A stretch of 6,382 nt of DNA from NCBI GenBank assembly GCA_027027675.1, contig JALVKT010000005.1:1-6382 (forward strand). Direction: 5' to 3'. The stretch is from Thermofilaceae archaeon (GTDB lineage Archaea; Thermoproteota; Thermoprotei; Thermofilales; Thermofilaceae). Numbering within the stretch: the first letter of the stretch is position 1; every line of letters begins with the position of its first letter. The notes below the pieces were generated by a model. That model ran no database searches. It had not been told where the DNA came from and worked only from the letters and a program-made list of their open reading frames with translations. This document shows, in pieces, positions 1 through 5,442 of this stretch. The position numbers were made by a program, and so were the translations under genes.

Positions 1-215
1 ACCTTCGCGTTGAGCGCCAGCAGGAACTTGGCCAGGCCGGGGCCCGGCTTCACGCCGACGGCGAGGGGCGCCGCGACCTCAACCATCTCGCGGCCAGCCC
101 ACTCCAGCACCCTCACTGTAATGACCGTTTCGCCGTAGGGGAGGACTATCACCCCATCCCTCACGTACTCCTCGGCCTCCCCGCCGAGCCACTCCTTCAC
201 CCTATCTAAACCCAT
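1..215 (-). CDS. Partial small protein, YbjN / type-III-chaperone-like fold (3' end outside window)
   Basis: Reading the minus strand from ATG at 215-213 gives an open frame of 71 codons that runs off the left edge, so only the N-terminal part is visible. It begins MGLDRVKEWLGG, then has an acidic helix (EAEEYVRDG), alternating strands (VIVLPYGETVITVRVLEW; then VEVAAPLAVGV) and a helix ending LAKFLLALNAKV. This order (helix, dG-hhhhh strand, repeated strands ending in an 'aPlavgv' stretch, then a helix ending 'LLALNA') resembles the YbjN / class-I type III secretion chaperone-like fold found in many archaeal hypothetical proteins. That assignment is from memory of the fold pattern, and a specific function cannot be given. 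A GAGG (224-227 read on the minus strand) lies eight bases before the ATG and supports this start. The gene is divergent from the glycan operon and probably unrelated to it. Confidence 0.7.
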   Translation of the reverse strand, partial: MGLDRVKEWLGGEAEEYVRDGVIVLPYGETVITVRVLEWAGREMVEVAAPLAVGVKPGPGLAKFLLALNAK

Positions 216-247
216 AGCTGTAGCCTCTAGAGTGTAGCACCAAGCCT

Positions 248-256
248 AGATATAGT
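248..256 (-). promoter_or_regulatory. Candidate TATA element for the leftward gene
   Basis: On the minus strand this reads ACTATATCT, with its centre about 37 bases before the ATG of the leftward gene. Archaeal transcription normally starts about 25 bases after the TATA centre, which predicts a start near 226 and a leader of about ten bases. The sequence is only a moderate match and the GAGG would lie at the very 5' end of that transcript. Read on the plus strand it is also a weak candidate for a longer-leader transcript of the rightward operon. Confidence 0.4.
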
Positions 257-280
257 TCCCGGGGGGATTGAACGCAATGA

Positions 281-288
281 TTAAAAAA
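281..288 (+). promoter_or_regulatory. TATA element of the five-gene operon
   Basis: TTAAAAAA sits 23-30 bases before the ATG at 311 in otherwise GC-rich DNA, preceded by purines that could serve as a BRE. The spacing predicts transcription starting at or within a few bases of the ATG, so the first gene would be read from a leaderless mRNA, common for first genes in Thermoproteota operons. A GAGG at 299-302 could serve as a ribosome site only if transcription starts further upstream. Confidence 0.65.
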
Positions 289-310
289 TCGCTTTTTCGA
301 GGAAAAATAG

Positions 311-1396
311 ATGTTATCTGGGAGTCCAGATTTGACGCTTCACGGAAAGCCTAGGAGAATCAACCTTTACAGGGGGGCGGGGCTCGGCTATCTACATCCA
401 CACGCCATATTAGACGACAGGGGTATAATACTCCTCTACTATACACCCTACCCCCCTGATGAGGCAGAGCTTCCCTACCTGGCCGTTTCACGCGACGGCA
501 TAGCCTTCCACTCGTCCTCGACCCCACTCTTTACTAGAGGGCCGCCGGGCTCCTGGGACAGCCACCACATAGCCGACGTGGACGTGATAAGTTGCGGCGA
601 CAAGTGGTGCATGTACTATGCAGGCGCCGTGTACCACGGGAAACGCAAAAGGGTGTCTATAGGCTTGGCTGTGAGCAAAGACGGCGTTCACTGGGAAAAG
701 TACAGGGGAAACCCGATAATGGAGCCTGACGCTGCCTACAGCTACGAGAAAGGCACGGACACTATAGAGGCCGTGGCCTGCCCCACAGTGTTTCGCGTTA
801 ACGGGACATTCTACATGTACTATGAAGCCGTGGGAGGAGACGGCGTACCCCGTATAGCACTTGCCTCCTCCAGCGACGGCATACATTTTCAGCGGAGAGG
901 GGTCGTGTTGGAGCCCGCCTATTGGTGGGAGAAAGGCGGCGTTAACCATCCCCACGCGTCAATAGTGGGCGACAAGGTCTTCCTCCTATACGTGGCCCAT
1001 GACGGGTGCACGAGGCATTTGGGCTGGGCAGTGGCACCAGTAGGTGACCCCGCGCAGCTCTCCAGGGCTAAAAAGCCCTTGATGAGCCCGCCGTTCCCGA
1101 CAGGAGAGAATTGCCTCCAAAAAAGGAAAATTTACAGGCTCGTCAACGTTGCATTGAGAGGCGCTCTGAAGAGATTCCTAGACTGGTTCCCCTACGCTCC
1201 ACCAGTACCCTTCTGGCGCCACGGCAGCATGTATCGCTCCTCCCTACTAACCACGCCGGATAGAAGGGTTGTCGCCGCAAAGGGGGAGGTACCGCTTTAT
1301 TTCTCAGCATATAGTTTATTCTCCAGGACTCCATCTATCGGCCTAGCCAAAATTTCCATTGAAGAGGCTGAGCAAGTTGGGCAAGCCGGGCAGTAA
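311..1396 (+). CDS. Five-bladed beta-propeller glycosidase-like protein (GH43/GH32/GH130-like)
   Basis: The 361-residue product has the repeat signature of five-bladed propellers of glycoside hydrolase clans F/J and family 130. Three copies of S-x-D-G-[IV]-x-[FW] are seen at residues 60-66 (SRDGIAF), 122-128 (SKDGVHW) and 187-193 (SSDGIHF). Five blade-core strands are visible: LLYYT (41-45), MYYAG (101-105), YMYYEA (168-173), LLYVAH (225-230) and LYFSAY (329-334). Acidic residues in typical catalytic positions are D35/D36, D89/D91 and E153, but I cannot assign the triad firmly. The interval between blades 4 and 5 is long (about residues 240-325), suggesting an inserted segment. There is no signal peptide or membrane segment, so the protein is probably cytoplasmic, which fits an intracellular hydrolase, phosphorylase or glycan-modifying enzyme better than a secreted polysaccharidase. 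ATG 311 is chosen because the TATA element predicts a leaderless start there. It heads the operon and its last 38 bases overlap the next gene. Exact substrate and family are unknown. Confidence 0.8.
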   Translation: MLSGSPDLTLHGKPRRINLYRGAGLGYLHPHAILDDRGIILLYYTPYPPDEAELPYLAVSRDGIAFHSSSTPLFTRGPPGSWDSHHIADVDVISCGDKWCMYYAGAVYHGKRKRVSIGLAVSKDGVHWEKYRGNPIMEPDAAYSYEKGTDTIEAVACPTVFRVNGTFYMYYEAVGGDGVPRIALASSSDGIHFQRRGVVLEPAYWWEKGGVNHPHASIVGDKVFLLYVAHDGCTRHLGWAVAPVGDPAQLSRAKKPLMSPPFPTGENCLQKRKIYRLVNVALRGALKRFLDWFPYAPPVPFWRHGSMYRSSLLTTPDRRVVAAKGEVPLYFSAYSLFSRTPSIGLAKISIEEAEQVGQAGQ

Positions 1397-2828
1397 GCCT
1401 AACATCTTCATAATAGTGTCTGACGCCCTCAGAGCCAGGAACCTTAGGCTCTACGGCTATGAAACAAGTACCTCTCCAAACCTGGACCGCCTGGCCAGAG
1501 AAGGAGTAGTGTTCCTCGACGCCTACGCCACCACCGACCAGACCGACCCATCCTTCACAACCATACTTTCCGGCCGTTACCCGGTAACACACGGCATACT
1601 GAGGCACGGCCCCGAAGTCACGCACGAACATGTATCAACATTCGTCAAGACGGGGACGAAGCTCCTCCCTGAACTGCTTGCAAAGCACGGGTACGTGAGC
1701 TTCGCCGTCGACTGGCTAGATAGGTGGCACAAAAGAGGCTACCACGTCTACGGGACTCCCTCCGCCCTAATGCCTAGGAGAATCCTTGGAAGGATTGGTA
1801 GGGCTAAATCGGTTGTGACGCGGCTCCTCTCAGCGGCCCCCAGCTGGGGCGCGTACAGGTCTCTCTACAGGTTTTTCTCGCGTCTCGGATACTCTAATGA
1901 CAGGCTGTCCCCATCGATTTTTGACGCAGCGCTCAACCTCTTAAGGCGCGGCGTCAGAGACGGGAAGCCGGTGTTTATGCTCATCCACGTGTGGGACACG
2001 CACACGCCCTTCAACTATCTCCCAGCGTTTATGGTGAAGAAGTTTTACCGTGGCGGCTGCGGCGAGACCGTGGAGGAGATGGCCGGGAAAATAAAGAACC
2101 CGGAGTGGCGCCGAGTCGTGCTCGAATACCATCTCCGCGGAATAAGATGTGTTGACGAGATAGAGCCCCGCTACAACGCTGCTATATACCACTTCGACGC
2201 GATGCTAGGGCTTTTCATAGACGAGCTCAGGGATGCGGGCATATACGAGGACTCCATCATAGTTGTAACCGGCGACCACGGGGAAAACTTGGTGAGAAAC
2301 GGGGTCTTCATAGGTCATGGAGGCCTCTTCCAGAGGGTTCTACGCGTACCGCTGGTCATTACTGCACCCAGCATTCTCCCGGAGGGTAAGAGGCTTCGAG
2401 GGTATGTCCAGCATACAGACCTGGTGCCCACGCTGCTCGGCCTAGCAGGCATTGATTCCTCCGGGTACATCGTCGACGGCGTTGACGTTGAACCGCTCAT
2501 TTTTGACTCGCGCCCGGTTAGGGGGCAGGTCTTTGCTGTCAGCTCGACAGCTCCAAAAAGGTATGCCTTGATAGAGGGTAGGTACAAGCTTGTCTATTCC
2601 CCCTCGCCCAGAGACGCGGCTGATAAGTACGGCATATGGTACCAGGCCCCCGTGGAGCTGTACGACCTGGAGAGGGACGGTGACGACGTGCATAACTTGG
2701 CGGAAAGCATGCCCGACATAGTTAGAGACATGGAGGAGAGGCTGAGAGAAAAGCTGTCGGCTTTGCATAGGAAGAGGGTCTCGCTCATACTCAAGTCCAG
2801 GCCTCGCAGAGGGGGACGTGGAAGATGA
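1359..2828 (+). CDS. Sulfatase-fold (alkaline phosphatase superfamily) enzyme with Thr at the nucleophile position
   Basis: The 489-residue protein has the full sulfatase-family layout. It shows the first strand and metal Asp (PNIFIIVSDALR, D22), SPNLDRLAREGVVF (39-52), the nucleophile region (TDPSF, 62-66, then SGRYPVTHG), HVWDTHTPF (210-218), VVTGDHGEN (302-310, metal pair D306/H307), HGGLFQRVLRVPLVI (320-334), the HTDLVPTLLGLAG element (352 region) and the C-terminal YKLVYSP and ELYDLERDGDDVHNLAE elements. True sulfatases have C/S-x-P-S-R; here Thr62 replaces Cys/Ser and Phe66 replaces Arg, so formylglycine cannot form. Thr is the nucleophile in related phosphotransferases and phosphodiesterases (LtaS, EptA, NPP), so phosphoryl transfer or hydrolysis is more likely than sulfate-ester hydrolysis. 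No signal peptide or membrane helix is visible. The tail (about 471-489) is rich in Arg/Lys. The start is uncertain: TTG 1359 has no ribosome site, while TTG 1377 follows GAGG at 1364-1367 and gives 483 residues. It is translationally coupled to the GT gene by ATGA. Confidence 0.85.
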   Translation: MKRLSKLGKPGSKPNIFIIVSDALRARNLRLYGYETSTSPNLDRLAREGVVFLDAYATTDQTDPSFTTILSGRYPVTHGILRHGPEVTHEHVSTFVKTGTKLLPELLAKHGYVSFAVDWLDRWHKRGYHVYGTPSALMPRRILGRIGRAKSVVTRLLSAAPSWGAYRSLYRFFSRLGYSNDRLSPSIFDAALNLLRRGVRDGKPVFMLIHVWDTHTPFNYLPAFMVKKFYRGGCGETVEEMAGKIKNPEWRRVVLEYHLRGIRCVDEIEPRYNAAIYHFDAMLGLFIDELRDAGIYEDSIIVVTGDHGENLVRNGVFIGHGGLFQRVLRVPLVITAPSILPEGKRLRGYVQHTDLVPTLLGLAGIDSSGYIVDGVDVEPLIFDSRPVRGQVFAVSSTAPKRYALIEGRYKLVYSPSPRDAADKYGIWYQAPVELYDLERDGDDVHNLAESMPDIVRDMEERLREKLSALHRKRVSLILKSRPRRGGRGR

Positions 2829-3640
2829 AGGTTCTCCACGTGTGGAACACGGCTGGCGTCGCGAGTACTCTGGCTAAGTACCAGTCAAAGCTTCTAGGGT
2901 GGAAGACATGGGTGATCGCGAGGAAAAAGTATGACCCCTACGGCCTCACCACGTATGGAGAAGCGCTGAATACATCGGCTTACGGATTCGCGATGAGAGT
3001 CCTACTATACGCCGCGCGCTACGACATCGTACATATTCACGACCTCGACTCGATAATCCCTCTCATCAGGCTCGTCTATGGCCGCAGGAGGCACGTAGTA
3101 ATCCACTACCACGGGAGCAGTATACGGGGCAAGTGGCTAGAAAAGAGGGCCAGGTGGGGTAGAGCCGACCTGGTCATCGTGGCCACCCGAGACCTTCTCG
3201 CTTCAGCCCCGGAGGAGGCTGGGGCACGCTTCCTGCCAAACCCCGTTGACACGGAGCTTTTCAGGCCTCTCCCCCATGTAAAGCGGGAGCCCGGCACGGC
3301 CCTCTTCTTCTACGATGAAACTCCCAAGCTTAAGTCCAGCTTAGAGTGGGCCAGGGAGACGGCTGGGAAGCTCGGCCTCAAGCTCGTAGTTCACGACAGG
3401 TCGCGGAGGCCTATACCGTATAAACGCCTCCCAGAATTCCTGAACAGGTTTGAGTACTTCATAGACCACAACTGGGTGGAAGCTTTGAGTAAAACAGCAC
3501 TTGAAGCATTAGCGTGCGGGTTGAAAGTGGTTAGATGGGACGGCCGGGTCCTGGAGGGGTTGCCGGCGGAGCACAAGCCTGAAGTTGTTGTCCGCAGGCT
3601 CGCTAGGCTCTACGCTGAGGCAGGGGTTATGTCTACATAG
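2825..3640 (+). CDS. Short GT-B glycosyltransferase, GT4-like
   Basis: This 271-residue protein should transfer a sugar from an activated donor to a lipid or glycan acceptor in the cytoplasm. Visible GT4-type elements are YDIVHIHD (66-73), VIHYHGSS (92-99), RADLVIVAT (113-121), FLPNPVDTELFRP (137-149) and the donor-binding E-x7-E pattern formed by E219 and E227 in VEALSKTALEALACGLKVV (218-236). The middle carries PYKRLPEFLNRFEYFID (198-214), which I associate with an archaeal GT4-like subgroup. It is about 80-120 residues shorter than usual GT4 enzymes: the N-terminal domain is compact and little follows the E-x7-E region. The usual G-R-x-x-x-K-G phosphate-binding stretch is not evident; FFYDETPKLKSS (161-172) occupies its place. 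There is no membrane segment. ATG 2825 overlaps the sulfatase stop as ATGA, and GAGGGGG at 2809-2815 is a good ribosome site. Donor and acceptor are unknown. Confidence 0.82.
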   Translation: MKVLHVWNTAGVASTLAKYQSKLLGWKTWVIARKKYDPYGLTTYGEALNTSAYGFAMRVLLYAARYDIVHIHDLDSIIPLIRLVYGRRRHVVIHYHGSSIRGKWLEKRARWGRADLVIVATRDLLASAPEEAGARFLPNPVDTELFRPLPHVKREPGTALFFYDETPKLKSSLEWARETAGKLGLKLVVHDRSRRPIPYKRLPEFLNRFEYFIDHNWVEALSKTALEALACGLKVVRWDGRVLEGLPAEHKPEVVVRRLARLYAEAGVMST

Positions 3641-3658
3641 CGTCGGTGTTAGTATAGC

Positions 3659-3666
3659 TATATATT
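3659..3666 (+). promoter_or_regulatory. Candidate internal TATA element before the flippase gene
   Basis: TATATATT lies in the only intergenic gap of the operon, 20-27 bases before GTG 3686. The spacing predicts a transcript starting almost at the start codon (near 3686-3690), so the flippase and RHH genes could have their own leaderless promoter besides read-through from the upstream genes. In read-through mRNA the ribosome site GAGGT at 3676-3680 would be used. Confidence 0.5.
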
Positions 3667-3677
3667 CTCCCCGGAGA
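3666..3677. repeat. Small dyad TCTCC-cc-GGAGA in the pre-flippase promoter
   Basis: The 12 bases form perfect 5-base arms around CC, immediately following (by one base overlapping) the TATA element. A protein bound here would block initiation, so it is a possible operator. The right arm also contains the flippase ribosome site, so the symmetry may partly be a by-product of the Shine-Dalgarno purines. Confidence 0.3.
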
Positions 3678-3685
3678 GGTTAGGA

Positions 3686-5224
3686 GTGGTGTCTCAGCGG
3701 GTTAGGCTGCGCTACTCCACCATCGTTAACTACGCGTCCCTAGTGTACCGTGTCGCGGTCGCACTAGGCTTCGCAGTTATAGTTGCGAGAAGGCTCAGCG
3801 TGGCCGAGTTCGGGCTTTGGGGCATCATACTGTCGCTCGCCGCCATGCTGGTGGCGCCTACCCGCCTCTGGGTCTTCTGGTCGCAGAGGTTTCACGCCCG
3901 GGGATGGAGAGAAGCGGCCGGCACGGGTCTCGGAGTAACGCTGATATACCTTGCGCCCGCAGCGCTGCTTTACCTGTTGGCCTCCGTGGTGGAAGACAGG
4001 GTTATTGGGTGGGGCTTCCAATACCTAGTCTTAGCGTTGCCCATAGCGCTGCTCCAGCCTCTCTACGCTTATCTTTCCTCCGTTGTGGCTGTTACCAAGC
4101 CGGAGCTAGGGGCGTACGCCAGCATTATAAACGACACTTTAAAATTAGCGGTAGCATATATTTTGGTAGCAATATTTAAAATGGGGCTGAGCGGCGCGAT
4201 AGCGGCCCTAAGCCTCTCCATACTTACAGCAGCCCTATACCTCACAGCAAGCCTGGTTAAGCTGGGAGCATTAACCCCTTCCTTCTCCCTAAGCCTGGCG
4301 AAGAAGTGGTTCCGCGCGGCCTACATACCCTCGCTACTACTGCTGATAAATCTGCTCCGCTCAAGCCTTAGAGCGGCGGTCTCGCTAGCCACTGGAAGCG
4401 AGGTCCCAGTGGCATACCTCAACGTGGGCTTCTCCGCTGAAGCGCCCCTCCTACAGGCATCCCGCGCATCCGTCCCAGCGCTCTATGCCCGGTCGCTCAG
4501 GAAAAAGAGGAGCGAGGACCTTGAGGAGACGCTCAGACTCTACCTACTCTTTGCAGGCTTCCTCTTGGCAACCTTCGCCTCGCTCTCTATACCGATAGCC
4601 TCTCTATACAATCCACAATACATCGTCGCGCACGTAGTGATACCTCTCGTCGCGGTGTACGCGCTTCTAAGCGGCTTTTCAAACATTTATTCTATGGCGC
4701 TTAGTGGAGCTGAAGAAGCGGACGCCTCGGGAAAGCTGAGCCGTGAAACGCTCCTATCATCAATGCTTTTCAAGGTTCCCCTAGCGAGACTGGCGACCCT
4801 CTCTTCATCCTACCTTATCTTCATAGCGCTGCTCATGCTTTTCCCCGGAGGGCCCCTCGAGGAGGCGCTAATAGTTGTAGCATCTCTCGCAGCCGGATCC
4901 GCAGCCCTGATAGCATATCTCTGGTTTAGGGCACGCACCTTCTTCCCCCACAATTTTCCTTTAAGGGAGGCGCTGGCGTTCACGGCCTCGGCGCTGCTAG
5001 CAGCTGCATACTATGTGGCTTCAGGCGCGGCAAACCTAGAGGTGGTCAGCTTCTGGAGGCAAGCCCCCCTTCTTCTAGCTCATCTCCTGGCGGGCTTGGC
5101 TGTCTACGCGGCGGCCGCCTATACGTTCTCGCCGTGGACCAGAAAGCTTGTCCGGGACGCGATATCGTATCTCGGGAAAACTATGCCACTTATTAATGTG
5201 ATACGCAAAGAAAGGATACGGTGA
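3686..5224 (+). CDS. Polysaccharide-type lipid flippase (Wzx/MOP superfamily)
   Basis: The 512-residue protein is almost wholly hydrophobic, with about 12-14 predicted membrane helices, roughly at residues 12-35, 43-62, 79-101, 111-134, 150-165, 167-192, 212-232, 285-305, 314-340, 368-388, 391-413, 428-448 and 458-482. The N-terminus has the family pattern YSTIVNYASLVYR followed by ARRLSVAEFGLWGIILSL (35-52), typical of O-antigen/teichoic-acid type exporters of the MOP (MATE-like) superfamily. Such proteins move lipid-linked sugars from the cytoplasmic to the outer face of the membrane. A basic cytoplasmic loop lies at 269-283 (RSLRKKRSEDLEETL), and the C-terminus is basic (RKLVRD, RKERIR). 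GTG 3686 and GTG 3689 are both possible starts; GAGGT at 3676-3680 is 5 or 8 bases upstream, favouring 3689 slightly. The stop overlaps the next gene as GTGA. Its place after a glycosyltransferase suggests it exports that enzyme's product. Confidence 0.85.
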   Translation: MVSQRVRLRYSTIVNYASLVYRVAVALGFAVIVARRLSVAEFGLWGIILSLAAMLVAPTRLWVFWSQRFHARGWREAAGTGLGVTLIYLAPAALLYLLASVVEDRVIGWGFQYLVLALPIALLQPLYAYLSSVVAVTKPELGAYASIINDTLKLAVAYILVAIFKMGLSGAIAALSLSILTAALYLTASLVKLGALTPSFSLSLAKKWFRAAYIPSLLLLINLLRSSLRAAVSLATGSEVPVAYLNVGFSAEAPLLQASRASVPALYARSLRKKRSEDLEETLRLYLLFAGFLLATFASLSIPIASLYNPQYIVAHVVIPLVAVYALLSGFSNIYSMALSGAEEADASGKLSRETLLSSMLFKVPLARLATLSSSYLIFIALLMLFPGGPLEEALIVVASLAAGSAALIAYLWFRARTFFPHNFPLREALAFTASALLAAAYYVASGAANLEVVSFWRQAPLLLAHLLAGLAVYAAAAYTFSPWTRKLVRDAISYLGKTMPLINVIRKERIR

Positions 5225-5442
5225 TAGGGTTGCCTGAAGACAAGGCTTCTATCCGGATAAGCAGGGAGCTTTACGAGAAAGCTAAAAAATACGTAGAGGA
5301 GCAGGGAGGCTTCAGCAGCGTCGAGGAGCTCGTAGAATTCCTTCTTGAAGAAATACTTGGCGGAGAAACGGAAAATAACGTTTTCTCCGCCGAAGAAGAA
5401 GAAAAAGTAAAAGAGAGACTTAGAGACCTAGGCTACATTTAG
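5221..5442 (+). CDS. Small ribbon-helix-helix (CopG-like) protein with acidic tail
   Basis: This 73-residue protein has the ribbon-helix-helix layout: strand ASIRIS (9-14), helix RELYEKAKKYVEEQGG (15-30), a turn FSS (31-33) and helix VEELVEFLLEEIL (34-46). A polar linker (GGETENNVFS) and a charged helix AEEEEKVKERLRDLGYI (57-73) follow. RHH proteins dimerise and bind short inverted repeats through the paired strands, so autoregulation of the operon is possible. However, the SVEELVEFLLEE helix with a ...LRDLGYI ending resembles a group of small proteins I recall beside sulfatase/AP-superfamily genes, and those may not be DNA binders. GTG 5221 overlaps the flippase stop, with GGA at 5214-5216 as a weak ribosome site. 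TTG 5230 is an alternative, four bases after GGTGAT (5220-5225), and would give a 70-residue product. Its end overlaps the convergent membrane-protein gene by 15 bases. Confidence 0.75.
   Translation: MIGLPEDKASIRISRELYEKAKKYVEEQGGFSSVEELVEFLLEEILGGETENNVFSAEEEEKVKERLRDLGYI
5359..5391. repeat. Perfect 10-base inverted repeat inside the RHH gene
   Basis: GGCGGAGAAA at 5359-5368 is repeated inverted as TTTCTCCGCC at 5382-5391, with a 13-base spacer. In RNA the stem could continue by a U-G and a U-A pair. CTTCTT at 5341-5346 can also pair with AAGAAG at 5394-5399 beyond an internal loop. It encodes the linker between the RHH domain and the acidic tail. There is no U-tract after it (an A/G-rich stretch follows), so it is not an ordinary terminator; it may be an RNA hairpin or a protein-binding site. 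Confidence 0.6.

Noticed and set aside
351..362. Repeat of GCCTAGGAGAATC near 350 and near 1771
   Set aside because: Both encode a PRRI-type peptide in unrelated genes; a 13-base match of this kind with no further extension looks like chance codon reuse.
488..955. 155-codon open frame on the minus strand inside the propeller gene
   Set aside because: Its protein has no recognisable domain, while the plus-strand frame shows clear propeller repeats; it is an antisense shadow.
3817..4179. 120-codon plus-strand frame inside the flippase gene
   Set aside because: Out of frame with a gene having clear membrane helices; composition (many Arg, Gly, Ser, Pro) is that of a frame-shadow.
4126..4185. 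AT-rich island with TATA-like strings inside the flippase gene
   Set aside because: It encodes a membrane helix and flanking residues in frame, and no gene begins within about 1 kb downstream, so a promoter role has no support.
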